DNA of 44,965 nt from Synergistaceae bacterium (lineage in GTDB: Bacteria; Synergistota; Synergistia; Synergistales; Aminobacteriaceae): positions 1 through 44,965 of the forward strand of contig WRHH01000019.1 of the NCBI GenBank assembly GCA_009783355.1. The letters run 5' to 3'. A model generated the notes under the pieces. It saw only the letters and a list, made by a program, of their open reading frames with translations. It did not search any database and was not told the origin of the DNA. Made by a program: the position numbers and the translations under genes. Below, piece after piece: positions 26,741 to 36,480 of the stretch; positions within the stretch are counted from its first letter, which is position 1, and the number at the start of each line of letters is the position of its first letter.

Positions 26741-27775
26741 ATGAAAAAGAACATTACAATTTTAATTACAGTTTTCTTTATTACGATTATAATTTGCCCG
26801 TTGAGTCAGGCTATTGAGAGGAAAATGCTTGTCGCTCTGATTGATTTTACCGATGAGACTCCCAATAAAATGGCTCTGACACCGGATGATAAATCTGAAA
26901 GCAATAAGATCCACATATCGAAAGTCATGAAAGTTGTAAGGGAGACAACTGAAAAATCCGAATTATTTGAACTCCTTCCGTATGAAAACGTAATGAAAGC
27001 AATGGATACTCAGATAGGAAAGGAGGCTGCCGCCAGAAGATATGACCGGTTTTCCGCCGCCAGGCTTGGAAAAATTCTTGAAGTCGACGCAATATTGACA
27101 GGAGAGGTAGTTCAATTTGAGAAAAACGTTATACCGAAAGACTTTATAATAAACGGCTTGGATTTTTCAAAAAGGGTCGAGGATGTTGTGATAAGGGTGC
27201 GACTGATTAACGCTTATAATGGCGTTGATCTTGTCGATGTTATCGGGGCAGGGAATGCTGATGAAAGTTTATTGGAAACCATATCTGCAACGATTTCGAA
27301 CAAGCTTTCGATTGGATTCCTTCGAGCTGTGAATTTCAGCACCCTGAAAATTTTAAAGGAGATTGAATCCGCTGACATAATAATTAATAAGGAATACTCT
27401 CCGTCATTTCAAAGCGTTGCCGATGAGGCATTTTATTCGATTGTACGGATCGAAGGGAACTATATTTATATTAATGCAGGACGTAACAGGAATGTATCAA
27501 TTGCTGATTTATTTACAGTCATAAAGGATGATGGCGCCGGAAATCATAAACCCGCGGCGATTTACAGCGTTTCAATGGTAGAAAGGGATTACTCAAAACT
27601 GGTTCTGGTCGAGCCCAAAGGGACGGAAGTAAAGGTTTATGTCGGAGAAAAAGTACAACGTAAAACGAGAGGCGCCGAGATGAAGCTTGAAATACCGAAG
27701 AATAAAGATCAGGATACTGAAAAAAATAAAACAAAACAACCAAGAAGATCAAGAAAGCAAAACAACAAAAACTAA
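26741..27775 (+). CDS. Exported CsgG-like protein
   Basis: A 344-residue protein with a signal peptide (about 1-24, no lipobox cysteine). The segments KMLVALIDFTDETPNK, then SELFELLPYENVMKAMD and AARLGKILEVDAILTGEVVQFE follow the CsgG/LpoB-like nucleotide-free Rossmann-like pattern: an early strand with DF, a helix ending in a 'VDAxxxG' strand. CsgG proteins form outer-membrane pores, but many relatives simply bind other envelope proteins. The last 30 residues are strongly basic and low-complexity (KQPRRSRKQNNKN). No curli-like genes are nearby. Function is unassigned beyond periplasmic or outer-membrane location. Confidence 0.6.
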   Translation: MKKNITILITVFFITIIICPLSQAIERKMLVALIDFTDETPNKMALTPDDKSESNKIHISKVMKVVRETTEKSELFELLPYENVMKAMDTQIGKEAAARRYDRFSAARLGKILEVDAILTGEVVQFEKNVIPKDFIINGLDFSKRVEDVVIRVRLINAYNGVDLVDVIGAGNADESLLETISATISNKLSIGFLRAVNFSTLKILKEIESADIIINKEYSPSFQSVADEAFYSIVRIEGNYIYINAGRNRNVSIADLFTVIKDDGAGNHKPAAIYSVSMVERDYSKLVLVEPKGTEVKVYVGEKVQRKTRGAEMKLEIPKNKDQDTEKNKTKQPRRSRKQNNKN

Positions 27776-27785
27776 GAAAATATAG

Positions 27786-28742
<957 letters not shown>

Positions 28743-28745
28743 GGA

Positions 28746-29022
28746 ACAGGGATTAGGGATTAGGGATTAGAAAAAACAAAGCCAGAGATTCTGGGTTGTA
28801 CAAATTCAGGCTGTAGGGGTCGCAGCCCTCGGCGACCCGCGCCGGAAAGCTTCGGGTTGCCGAATAATACAGGGATTAGGGATTAGGGATTAGGGATTAG
28901 AAAAAACAAAGCCAGAGATTCTGGGTTGTACAAATTCAGGCTGTAGGGGTCGCAGCCCTCGGCGACCCGCGCCGGAAAGTTTTGGGTTGCCGAATAATAC
29001 AGGGATTAGGGATTAGGGATTA
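28746..29022. repeat. Tandem 123/130-bp repeat with heptamer heads
   Basis: Two consecutive units (28746-28868 and 28869-28998) are almost identical. Each consists of a GGGATTA array (three and four copies), a unique-looking 60-base part and the REP-like hairpin of the GGGTCGC family. A third heptamer array begins at 29002. The units differ by one heptamer and a couple of substitutions, so duplication is recent. The surrounding 28743-29264 gap holds further heptamers at 29127-29155 and no credible gene. Confidence 0.85.
28809..28839 (-). repeat. REP-like GC hairpin (copy also at 28938-28968)
   Basis: This 31-base element contains GGGTCGC and GCGACCC arms around eight bases. The reverse complement is found exactly at 41680-41710. 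It belongs to a family in which a GC hairpin is followed by CCTAC. Confidence 0.75.
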
Positions 29023-29208
29023 GAAAAAACTTAAAGACATAAAAATTAAGACGCTGGATTGCTTCGCCGCAAAAAGACGCGGCGTGAAGAGTGGCTTCGC
29101 CGAGGCGCAAAGACGCGGGAAAAACAGGGATTAGGGATTAAAAACAGGGATTAGAAAAGATAAAGATAGACAAAAGGGAAAAGACAAAAGACATGGCAGT
29201 TTTTAGCT

Positions 29209-29236
29209 AATCCCTAATCCCTAATCCCTAATCCCT
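29209..29236. repeat. Heptamer array (TAATCCC, 4 copies)
   Basis: Four copies of TAATCCC, the reverse complement of GGGATTA, lie just upstream of the hybrid kinase gene. They oppose the arrays at 28.7-29.1 kb and could pair with them in a transcript. Confidence 0.85.
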
Positions 29237-29264
29237 GTCTTAAAAAAGGGGGATTCATTAGGAC

Positions 29265-32200
29265 ATGAAAGGCGCTTTACCTTCAGATCTTTTTGGAGAG
29301 AATGAAAAAAAGAGCTTATGCCATGTAAATGAAGCGTCTGATAGAGCTATCGATCAGAATATAATGCTATGGAGAGTAAACGAAATAGCAAGAATACTAT
29401 TGTCATATGATGAGTCTCTGCCTTTCAGCAAAATTCTGCACAAATCTCTTGAGTTAATTGGCGAAACAACAAATCAAAACAGCGCTTATATGTGGAAAGA
29501 CCTTTGCAATAATAATGAACTCTCTTGCGTAAAGGTTTACGAATGGGTGGAAGGGATGGAGTCCGAAAGGGATTACCTTGGATTGGAAAGCATCCCTTAC
29601 AGCCGCCTGCCTTCAATTAAAAAAGCTTTGGATAGTGAAAAATGTTTTAATGATTACACTGAGAATATGTCCCTTTCAGAGAGGAAAATTCTGGAGCCGC
29701 GAGGGATAAAAGCTTTGTTGGTGGCGCCAATTAATTTAGGCGACAAACGCTGGGGCTTTATAGGAGTAGACAATTACAAAAGCAAAAGGCTTTTCTCGGA
29801 GTTGGAGGAAAACTTTCTCTTGATGAGTGGTTTTTTATTGGCTAATTCGATACAGAAGAGAATGGATCATGCGGAAATGAAGGAATTTGAAGAACGCATG
29901 CAGATTATGCTGAACGCTACACCCCTTTGTTGTTGTTTCTTTGATAAAAATTTTAATATGTTGCTATGCAATGATGAATGCGTGCGGCTTTTTGAACTGG
30001 AAAATCAGCAGGAATACATTGAAAAATTTAGCGAGCTTTCTCCGTTATATCAACCTAATAGCAGGTTATCCACAGAACTTGCAGTTGAGTATATGACAAA
30101 AGCATATCAGGAAGGAACGTTTAAATTCGAATGGATGCACCAGAATTTGAAAGGAGATCTTATTCCAACTGAGATAGTGCTTGTGCGGGTAAAATACAAA
30201 AATGATTTCATGGTTGCCGGATATATAAGGGATTTACGAGAAGTAAAAGCTATGCTCGAAGAAATTCACAAAGTCGAGGAAGACTTATGCACTGCGCGCG
30301 ATGAGGCGATAGCGAGCTCAAGAACAAAAAGTGAGTTCCTTGCCAAGATGAGCCATGAAATTCGTACCCCGATGAACGCAATTGTTGGCATGTTAGAGCT
30401 TATTCTTCGCGAGCAAATTTCCCCTGCGGCAAAAGAGTATGCCTTAACTATGAAACAAGCAAGCGGAAACCTGTTATCAATTATAAACGATATTTTGGAC
30501 TTATCTAAAATAGAATCCGGAAAACTTGAGATAGTAGCGGAGAAATATGAACTTTCCTCTCTGATAAACGATGTTATAAATATTGTCAGCATGAAGCTGA
30601 TTGATAAACCAATTCTGTTTTCAGTTTACGTTGATTCAACTTTGCCGAATGACCTCGTCGGGGATGAGTTAAGGATAAAACAGATATTGATTAACCTTTT
30701 GAGTAATGCGGTTAAGTATACTGAAGAAGGATATATTTCGCTTGAGATTTGCGGTAAATTCACGGACAAATATAAACTAAGCATGATAATTGATGTTTCA
30801 GATACGGGTATGGGAATAAAAGAAAAAGATATAGCCAATCTTTTCGGTGATTATGCGAAATTTGACATTACCAAGAATAAAGGAGTAGAAGGAACAGGAT
30901 TAGGGCTTGCAATAACAAAGAAACTCTGCAAAGCGATGGATGGAGAGATTTCTATAAAAAGCAAGTATGGAGAAGGTAGTTCTTTTAAAGTTGTTTTACC
31001 ACAACGTTTTTATGATTATCGTGAAATAGCGGTAGTAAAAAACCCGGAACAGCATAATGTTTTGCTGTACGAACCGCGAGAAGTATATGCAAAATCAATT
31101 ATGTCTTCGCTTGACAATTTGGGCGTGAGATATAGTTTGGCAAGAAATTTGCCTGAGTTTCAGGAGGTTTACGAAAGAGATAAATATACGTTCGTGTTCT
31201 CACCTTCATTTTTATTCTTCAGCACTCAGAACATAATGAATAAAGTGTCAAAGAAACATAATGTCAGTTTGCCTAAACTTGTTGCGATGTCCGATTACGG
31301 AGACGCTATGAATGAACCGGATATTCTTGCTATTAACATGCCGGTTTATTCGATTATTATTGCAAACGTTCTGAATGAAACAACAAAGCCCTCATATGGC
31401 GATGGTCAAGTCGTCAGTATCCGTTTTGTCGCCCCAAAAGCAAAAATTCTCATAGTTGACGACATAAATACAAATCTTAAGGTAGCAAAAGGGCTTATGT
31501 CTCCCTACAATATGCAAATTGAAGTATGCGAAAGCGGAATTGATGCAATAAATTTAGTTAAGTCAGATAATTACGATATTGTTTTTATGGATCATATGAT
31601 GCCTGTAATGGATGGCATTAGAGCTACAAAAATAATAAGAGAGCTGAAATCTTGTAAGAATTTGCCAATAATAGCGCTCACGGCAAATGCGGTCGTAGGC
31701 GTTAAGGAAATGTTTTTGTCAAATGGTTTCAGCGATTTTCTCCCAAAGCCTATTGAGATGTCAAAGCTTAACGAAATACTTGAAAAATGGATCAATGACG
31801 ATAAAAAAGAGAAGTACTCCCCGAGATTAAATAATGATGCCATTCCGGGCATTCAAATAGAGGGGATAGACGTCGGCGCGGGGTTAGCAAAGACAGGCGG
31901 CGGGCTTGAAAACTACATTGAAATATTGGATGTCTTCATGAAAGATGGGCCAAAAAAAATAGCCGAGATTGAAGAAAGCCTGAGAATTAACGACATAAAA
32001 ACGTATGCTGCGCATGTTCACGCGCTCAAAAGCGCCTTAGCGAGCATAGGCGCCAATGAACTTTCCGAAACGGCAAAGGCTCTTGAGCACGCGGGAAAAA
32101 GTGAAGACATGGGTTTCATAGCAAAGAAGAACAATAGGTTTGTGAAAGGATTAAATGAATTACTCCAAAAAATAGGACAATCAATCAAAAAAGAAGACAA

Positions 32201-32435
32201 ATTATCGCTAAAAGGATCTATGCCAGTTGATTCCATAAGGTCTGAACTACTAAGTTTAAAGGAATCGCTTAATGAATTAGATGGAGCAGCCATGAACCAA
32301 GTTATGAGAGAACTGAAAAATTCTTATAAGAATAGCAATCTCGGAGACATAATTGAGACGCTGGAACAATGCATATTGATGTGCGAATATGAAAACGCCG
32401 TCGATTGTATTGACGAATTCCTGAAAAGCAGTTAA
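29265..32435 (+). CDS. Soluble hybrid sensor histidine kinase (GAF-PAS-HisKA-HATPase-REC-HPt)
   Basis: A 1056-residue protein with no membrane segment, hence a cytoplasmic sensor. Order of domains: GAF-like (about 45-205), PAS-like (about 212-325), HisKA with His364 in MSHEIRTPMNAIVG, HATPase_c (NLLSNAVKYT, DTGMGI, GTGLGLAITKK; about 465-580), a degenerate receiver-like segment (about 590-705), a full receiver with Asp732/733 and phosphoacceptor Asp776 in FMDHMMPVMDG, and an HPt domain with His919 in HVHALKS. It has all modules of a His-Asp-His phosphorelay except the final response regulator, which must be encoded elsewhere. It stands alone, flanked by repeats. The signal is unknown. Confidence 0.92.
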   Translation: MKGALPSDLFGENEKKSLCHVNEASDRAIDQNIMLWRVNEIARILLSYDESLPFSKILHKSLELIGETTNQNSAYMWKDLCNNNELSCVKVYEWVEGMESERDYLGLESIPYSRLPSIKKALDSEKCFNDYTENMSLSERKILEPRGIKALLVAPINLGDKRWGFIGVDNYKSKRLFSELEENFLLMSGFLLANSIQKRMDHAEMKEFEERMQIMLNATPLCCCFFDKNFNMLLCNDECVRLFELENQQEYIEKFSELSPLYQPNSRLSTELAVEYMTKAYQEGTFKFEWMHQNLKGDLIPTEIVLVRVKYKNDFMVAGYIRDLREVKAMLEEIHKVEEDLCTARDEAIASSRTKSEFLAKMSHEIRTPMNAIVGMLELILREQISPAAKEYALTMKQASGNLLSIINDILDLSKIESGKLEIVAEKYELSSLINDVINIVSMKLIDKPILFSVYVDSTLPNDLVGDELRIKQILINLLSNAVKYTEEGYISLEICGKFTDKYKLSMIIDVSDTGMGIKEKDIANLFGDYAKFDITKNKGVEGTGLGLAITKKLCKAMDGEISIKSKYGEGSSFKVVLPQRFYDYREIAVVKNPEQHNVLLYEPREVYAKSIMSSLDNLGVRYSLARNLPEFQEVYERDKYTFVFSPSFLFFSTQNIMNKVSKKHNVSLPKLVAMSDYGDAMNEPDILAINMPVYSIIIANVLNETTKPSYGDGQVVSIRFVAPKAKILIVDDINTNLKVAKGLMSPYNMQIEVCESGIDAINLVKSDNYDIVFMDHMMPVMDGIRATKIIRELKSCKNLPIIALTANAVVGVKEMFLSNGFSDFLPKPIEMSKLNEILEKWINDDKKEKYSPRLNNDAIPGIQIEGIDVGAGLAKTGGGLENYIEILDVFMKDGPKKIAEIEESLRINDIKTYAAHVHALKSALASIGANELSETAKALEHAGKSEDMGFIAKKNNRFVKGLNELLQKIGQSIKKEDKLSLKGSMPVDSIRSELLSLKESLNELDGAAMNQVMRELKNSYKNSNLGDIIETLEQCILMCEYENAVDCIDEFLKSS

Positions 32436-32472
32436 GAGTTAGAAGTTAATTACTAACTTCTAACTCTTAACT
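32430..32472 (+). terminator. 19-bp perfect hairpin at the kinase stop codon
   Basis: The arms AGTTAAGAGTTAGAAGTTA (32430-32448) and its complement (32454-32472) are perfect over 19 bases with a five-base loop. The stop codon is inside the left arm. ATTTTGTCTTTTG follows, a mediocre T-tract. The arms are made of 7-base units (AGTTAGA, AGTTAAG), so this is also a member of the heptamer family. It probably ends transcription from the left. Confidence 0.6.
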
Positions 32473-32492
32473 ATTTTGTCTTTTGTCTTTTC

Positions 32493-32513
32493 TAATCCCT
32501 AATCCCTAATCCC
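32493..32513. repeat. Heptamer array (TAATCCC, 3 copies)
   Basis: Three copies lie 6-27 bases downstream of the stop codon of the minus-strand SurA-like gene, reading GGGATTA on that strand. Confidence 0.85.
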
Positions 32514-32519
32514 TGTCTT

Positions 32520-34619
32520 TTACGGTTTTTCATCCACATCTTCATCTTCATTCTCAGGAATAGCGAGGGGAACTGACTCCTCCTGGATATCCACGGTAGT
32601 AATCTCTTCTATTTCTTCTTGTTCCGTTGAACTCGCTTCAATCTTTTCTATCTCTTCCTGCTCTGTTGAGATTACTTCCACTGCCTCTTTCGCTTCCGGC
32701 GTCTCTGTTACTTCCGGCGTCTCAGTTACTTCCGGCTCTTCATTTTCAGGGTTTAATTCCTCCGGCAAATCAACCGGCTCGGATTTTTCATCCGCATCTT
32801 CATCTTCATTTTCGGGAATAGCGAGTGGAATTGATTCATCCTGAATATCAACAGGCGCGAGCTCTTCTATCTCTTCTTGTTCCGTTGAACTCGCTTCAAT
32901 CTTTTCTATCTCTTCCTGCTCTGTTGAGATTACTTCCACTGCCTCTTTCACTTCCGGCATCTCTGTTACTTCCGGCGTCTCTGTTACTTCCGGCGTCTCT
33001 GTTGCTTCCGGCGTCTCTGTTGCTTCCGGCGTCTCAATTACTTCCGGCTCTTCATTTTCAGGGTTTAATTCCTCCGGTAAATCAACCGGCTCGGATTTTT
33101 CATCCGCATCTTCATCTTCATTCTCAGGAATAGCGAGGGGGACTGACTCCTCCTGGATATCCACGGGGGTAATCTCTTCTATCTCTTCTTGTTCCGTTGA
33201 ACTCGCTTCAATCTTTTCTATCTCTTCCTGCTCTGTTGAGATTACTTCCACTGCCTCTTTCACTTCCGGCGTCTCTGATACTTCCGGCGTCTCTGTTACT
33301 TCCGGCGTCTCTGTTGCTTCCGGCGTCTCAATTACTTCCGGCTCTTCATTTTCAGGGTTTAATTCCTCCGGCAAATCAACCGGCTCGGATTTTTCATCCG
33401 CATCTTCGTCTTCATTCTCAGGAATAGCGAGAGGAACTGACTCCTCCTGGATATCCACGGGCGCAAGCTCTTCTGTTTCTTCTTGTTCCGTTGAACTCGC
33501 TTCAATCTTTTCTATCTCTTCCTGATCTGTCGAGATTACTTCCGGCGCCTCTTTCACTTCCGGTTCATCCGGTTCTAAAGCGCTTTCAACATCGGCGCTT
33601 GCAGGCGCGGGGAAAAGCGAAGGATCTATTATTTCCACAACTGCCCTTGCAATCAATTCATTTCTGAATTGTTCGAACGCGATTCTCTGGTGCTGCTGCT
33701 CAAGCATCATCCGAATGTCAAAGCTTGCCTCCTCAAACGGTGTGAATGACTCTTCCCTGTTTTCGCGTTTTATTGGAAACATGAAGTCGTCGCTTGCTAC
33801 TTCTGTTACACGTCCTACTTCTCCTATCTCAAGGTCTTTCATAAAATAGAGGTCCTTGTCATTACTGATAGAAAGCTCCGAGAAAAACAGCGGTTCAGTT
33901 GTTATTTTTAATATATCCTGAGAATATTTGTCTTCAGAGATAATTTCCATCCATTTTTCAACATCAGCCGCTATTTTTTCCCGCAATTCCCCAGCTGTTT
34001 TGTCCACGCTTACCTCAATCAGATCAAACGTGTATCCTTTTGGTTTTACGTAAAGCAGTCCCTTCATCACATTGTAAAAATCCAGTATGGCGTCTTCGCT
34101 TATTGCATTCGCTTGTAAAGCGCTTTCGATAGTTTTCTCCATTATTATTTGGCGCTTTAAATCATTGCGTACGTCCGCTATTTTTTTCCCGCTGCGCTCA
34201 ATTGCCTGATAGTACGCTTCACGCGTTGGGAAGCTATCTGATAGAATTCTCAATTGTGCGGTTATTTCATCTTCGCTTGCATCAAATTTTCGAGCCTCGG
34301 CCTCTTTATTAAGCTCCATCTGGAATACCGCGTTATCAAGCGTTGATTGAAAGAGATAAGGAAAATCCACTGATGTCAAATCGCGCATATTTGCCTGCTG
34401 GATATAATTAATAACCATTCTCTCAAACTCTGAACGCTTCATTTCATTCCCGTTTATAACGGCTACCACATAATCCTCTACTCTGCCGTCTTCCGTCGGG
34501 GTAGGAGCGCCTCTCCTGCTTCCTCTGCCTGAGTCATACATCATAAATGTGGAAAGTAAAAAAGTAAGCGCAATCGCCATCATTATCCAACGCATATTGT
34601 TTCTTAAATGTTTAAACAA
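32520..34619 (-). CDS. Membrane-anchored SurA/PpiD-like protein with long acidic repeats
   Basis: About 699 residues. A TTG at 34619, with AGAGAGGAAG ahead, is preferred. The longer ATG at 34664 lies inside a dispersed palindrome and lacks a ribosome site. One N-terminal membrane helix (WIMMAIALTFLLSTFMM) leaves the rest outside. About residues 45-190 resemble the SurA/PpiD N-terminal chaperone domain (VVAVINGNEMKRSEFERMVI, then STLDNAVFQMELNKEAEAR). The parvulin active site is not evident, so prolyl isomerase activity is doubtful. From about residue 330 the protein is four long acidic repeats (units of 86-105 residues, each with ISTEQEEIEKIEASSTEQEE and PENEDEDADEKSEPVDLPEE), separated by TETPEV-type pentapeptide or hexapeptide runs. 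It is likely an envelope folding factor with a disordered tail. Confidence 0.75.
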   Translation of the reverse strand: MFKHLRNNMRWIMMAIALTFLLSTFMMYDSGRGSRRGAPTPTEDGRVEDYVVAVINGNEMKRSEFERMVINYIQQANMRDLTSVDFPYLFQSTLDNAVFQMELNKEAEARKFDASEDEITAQLRILSDSFPTREAYYQAIERSGKKIADVRNDLKRQIIMEKTIESALQANAISEDAILDFYNVMKGLLYVKPKGYTFDLIEVSVDKTAGELREKIAADVEKWMEIISEDKYSQDILKITTEPLFFSELSISNDKDLYFMKDLEIGEVGRVTEVASDDFMFPIKRENREESFTPFEEASFDIRMMLEQQHQRIAFEQFRNELIARAVVEIIDPSLFPAPASADVESALEPDEPEVKEAPEVISTDQEEIEKIEASSTEQEETEELAPVDIQEESVPLAIPENEDEDADEKSEPVDLPEELNPENEEPEVIETPEATETPEVTETPEVSETPEVKEAVEVISTEQEEIEKIEASSTEQEEIEEITPVDIQEESVPLAIPENEDEDADEKSEPVDLPEELNPENEEPEVIETPEATETPEATETPEVTETPEVTEMPEVKEAVEVISTEQEEIEKIEASSTEQEEIEELAPVDIQDESIPLAIPENEDEDADEKSEPVDLPEELNPENEEPEVTETPEVTETPEAKEAVEVISTEQEEIEKIEASSTEQEEIEEITTVDIQEESVPLAIPENEDEDVDEKP
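32530..33540 (-). repeat. Nested tandem repeats encoding the acidic tail
   Basis: Four long units have marker positions near 32551, 32810, 33121 and 33415, so unit lengths vary (about 258-312 bases). The variation comes from different numbers of 15- to 18-base subunits encoding TETPEV or TETPEA. Nucleotide identity between long units is high, implying recent expansion and a risk of misassembly from short reads. Confidence 0.85.
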
Positions 34620-34649
34620 GGCAAAATCTTCCTCTCTTAATATATGGCG

Positions 34650-34669
34650 GCGCGATGTGGACATCGCGC
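34650..34669 (+). repeat. REP-like palindrome followed by CTAC
   Basis: GCGCGATGT and ACATCGCGC are perfect 9-bp arms around GG, followed by TCTAC. It overlaps the apparent upstream start of the SurA-like gene. It shares the hairpin-plus-(C/T)CTAC plan with elements at 41681, 41742 and 44863. Confidence 0.65.
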
Positions 34670-34797
34670 TCTACAATCATAATCTTAGTATAATTTTATC
34701 ATACAATTCATTTGCTAATTCAATTAATTCGATAAAATTTGATATAGTATTATTATGACGCGCTTGCACAGCATAGCGCGAAAAAAAGGAGCGTAAA

Positions 34798-35862
34798 TTG
34801 TCGGACATAGCGGGAATTCCTAGTCAGAATGTAAGGCAACAGCCCGGTCAACCTAGATTGGACGGGGCGCAAACTACTCGTGCCTTGGGCGCGGAGTTCA
34901 GAAACGGAACACTAGTTACGGGCGTTGTGTTGGGAATGAGTAAAAACGGAGGATACCTCGTTCAGGTACAGGACGCTCTTTCCGGATACTCTCAAAAACT
35001 TACAGCCAGAGCAACTTTACCTTTAATTATCGGTCAGAATTTCCGCGCAATATGGGATAATTCAGGAGAAATCCCGATTCTCAGGCTTTCGGAGGATGAT
35101 TTTGCCCTGCTTTCCAAGTTTGGAGAGGGGATGGAAAGGGAAGTAGCTACTGCTCTTCTCGCTCGCGGAATGCCCGTCACGTCTGAATTGATAAACCTTG
35201 TGCGAATTGCATGGAGGCTCTCGGGGGAAAAAGCTGAGGCCATATCCTCAATTCTTGAGCTCTGGGCTCGTGATTTACCGATGACTGCAGCTAACGTACA
35301 GATAATTTCATGGTATCTGGCGCTTGAGAGAAAGAATATTTCGAGGATGTGGCGCGAAGTACAGCTCTCGTTCAAAGAGCGGGTGAATAAAGGCGCGTCT
35401 CCGATTGATGCATTGAAAAGTCTTCTTGAAGGCGAAGACGACGTTGCTATGTTTTTGAAAGGTCACTCAATGCTGTCAAAACCTTTGAAATATGGAACTG
35501 ATGCTTCATCAATGGGCGCCTCCGTATGGCCTGTAGGGGATAACGAAAATCCATTGTTCGCCAGAATTTGGGTTTCAAGCGACCACTCAGCGAACGAGGG
35601 CGCCCGCTCATGGCAGCAGGTTAGTTTTGAAATGGAAGGGAATGTAATTGATGTCGTATCAGGCGAAGTTGAGAGCGACTCAGTATCATATGTGGTAGGC
35701 TTAAGAACTGAAAATGAGAGCACTTTTCAGTTACTGCGCTTCATACGCGGAACTCTTCGCAGAGAACTCGACGACATCCCGATGCCCCTCCAGTATATAG
35801 GCGTTAATCTTGGAAAACGTACTTTTAGAACTGCTAACCGCAGTCTTGATATAAAGGTGTGA
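34798..35862 (+). CDS. Hypothetical protein, weakly FliK-like
   Basis: A 354-residue soluble protein starting at TTG 34798, with AAAAAAAGGAGCG ahead. An N-terminal Gln/Pro-rich segment (about 1-30) and a beta-like region (about 40-95, GVVLGMSKNGGYLVQVQD) precede a helical part containing LLARGMPVTSELINLVRIA. This resembles the 'PLTxENI' helical segments in Firmicutes proteins annotated as FliK-like hook-length control. The C-terminal 120 residues (RSWQQVSFEMEGNVIDVVSG) resemble a FliK C-terminal fold only loosely. No flagellar gene is near. It overlaps or abuts the ogt gene, so the two are probably cotranscribed. A role is not assigned. Confidence 0.6.
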   Translation: MSDIAGIPSQNVRQQPGQPRLDGAQTTRALGAEFRNGTLVTGVVLGMSKNGGYLVQVQDALSGYSQKLTARATLPLIIGQNFRAIWDNSGEIPILRLSEDDFALLSKFGEGMEREVATALLARGMPVTSELINLVRIAWRLSGEKAEAISSILELWARDLPMTAANVQIISWYLALERKNISRMWREVQLSFKERVNKGASPIDALKSLLEGEDDVAMFLKGHSMLSKPLKYGTDASSMGASVWPVGDNENPLFARIWVSSDHSANEGARSWQQVSFEMEGNVIDVVSGEVESDSVSYVVGLRTENESTFQLLRFIRGTLRRELDDIPMPLQYIGVNLGKRTFRTANRSLDIKV

Positions 35863-35867
35863 TAAAA

Positions 35868-36386
35868 ATGCAGACGCTTCAAAATGCAAAACGAAATTTG
35901 CGATCTTCGGCTTCTCAACCTGTAGTTTTCTACTATGAAACCGAAATTGGAGAAATTGCGATATCGGAGCTTAACGGGAAAATTGTAAGTCTTTTCTTTT
36001 CAAGATCGCGTGTCCCAAAATTTGAAGTTGAGCTTCCGGAAAGCGAAGTGCTGAAGGAAGCGCGCGCTCAACTCGAAGCTTACCTTAAAGGGAAGCTTCG
36101 TATATTTTCGCTTCCCCTTGCGCCTCTTGGAACTGAATTTCAAATGAGCGTATGGAAAGCGCTGTGTGATATTCCATATGGCACGACGGCGAGCTACAGC
36201 GAAATTGCAGAGAGAATCAATAATCCCAAAGCATGCCGCGCTGTCGGCAATGCGAATAATAAGAATCCAATTTCGATCTTCATACCATGTCACAGGGTTA
36301 TTGCAAAGGATGGTAAACTCTCCGGCTATGGCGGGGGGATCTCCATTAAAGAAAGGCTTTTGAGACTTGAGGGCGTATTGATTTAA
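35868..36386 (+). CDS. ogt: Methylated-DNA--[protein]-cysteine S-methyltransferase
   Basis: A 172-residue DNA repair protein. The active site is Cys141 in FIPCHRVIAKDGKLSGYGGG, and FQMSVWKALCDIPYGTTASY and RAVGNANNKNP are the helix-turn-helix and Asn-hinge blocks of the family. It removes alkyl groups from O6-alkylguanine in a suicide reaction. The ATG at 35868 is preferred because AAAGGTG stands eight bases upstream. A GTG at 35859 overlapping the preceding stop is an alternative. Confidence 0.92.
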   Translation: MQTLQNAKRNLRSSASQPVVFYYETEIGEIAISELNGKIVSLFFSRSRVPKFEVELPESEVLKEARAQLEAYLKGKLRIFSLPLAPLGTEFQMSVWKALCDIPYGTTASYSEIAERINNPKACRAVGNANNKNPISIFIPCHRVIAKDGKLSGYGGGISIKERLLRLEGVLI

Positions 36387-36399
36387 TTTTGTTTTTTTT

Positions 36400-36429
36400 C
36401 AGACATACTGGTCAAAATAGCTGTATAAT
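36400..36429 (+). promoter_or_regulatory. Probable promoter of the glutamine synthetase gene
   Basis: CAGACA (36400-36405), an 18-base spacer and TATAAT (36424-36429), about 50 bases before the start codon. The -10 box is perfect. The -35 box matches four of six positions. Confidence 0.45.
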
Positions 36430-36480
36430 AGGACTGGGAGCTAAGCGAAGCGCAAAAAATAAAAAAACGGGGGTTCGGCT

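Noticed and set aside
28749-29022. TTAGGGA arrays resembling eukaryotic telomere repeats.
   Set aside because: They are short, internal, occur in both orientations and lie between bacterial genes, so no linear replicon end is implied.
32825-33133. Plus-strand frames rich in Leu-Leu-Pro-Ala-Ser repeats.
   Set aside because: They are the reverse strand of the acidic TETPEV repeats and have no independent coding signs.
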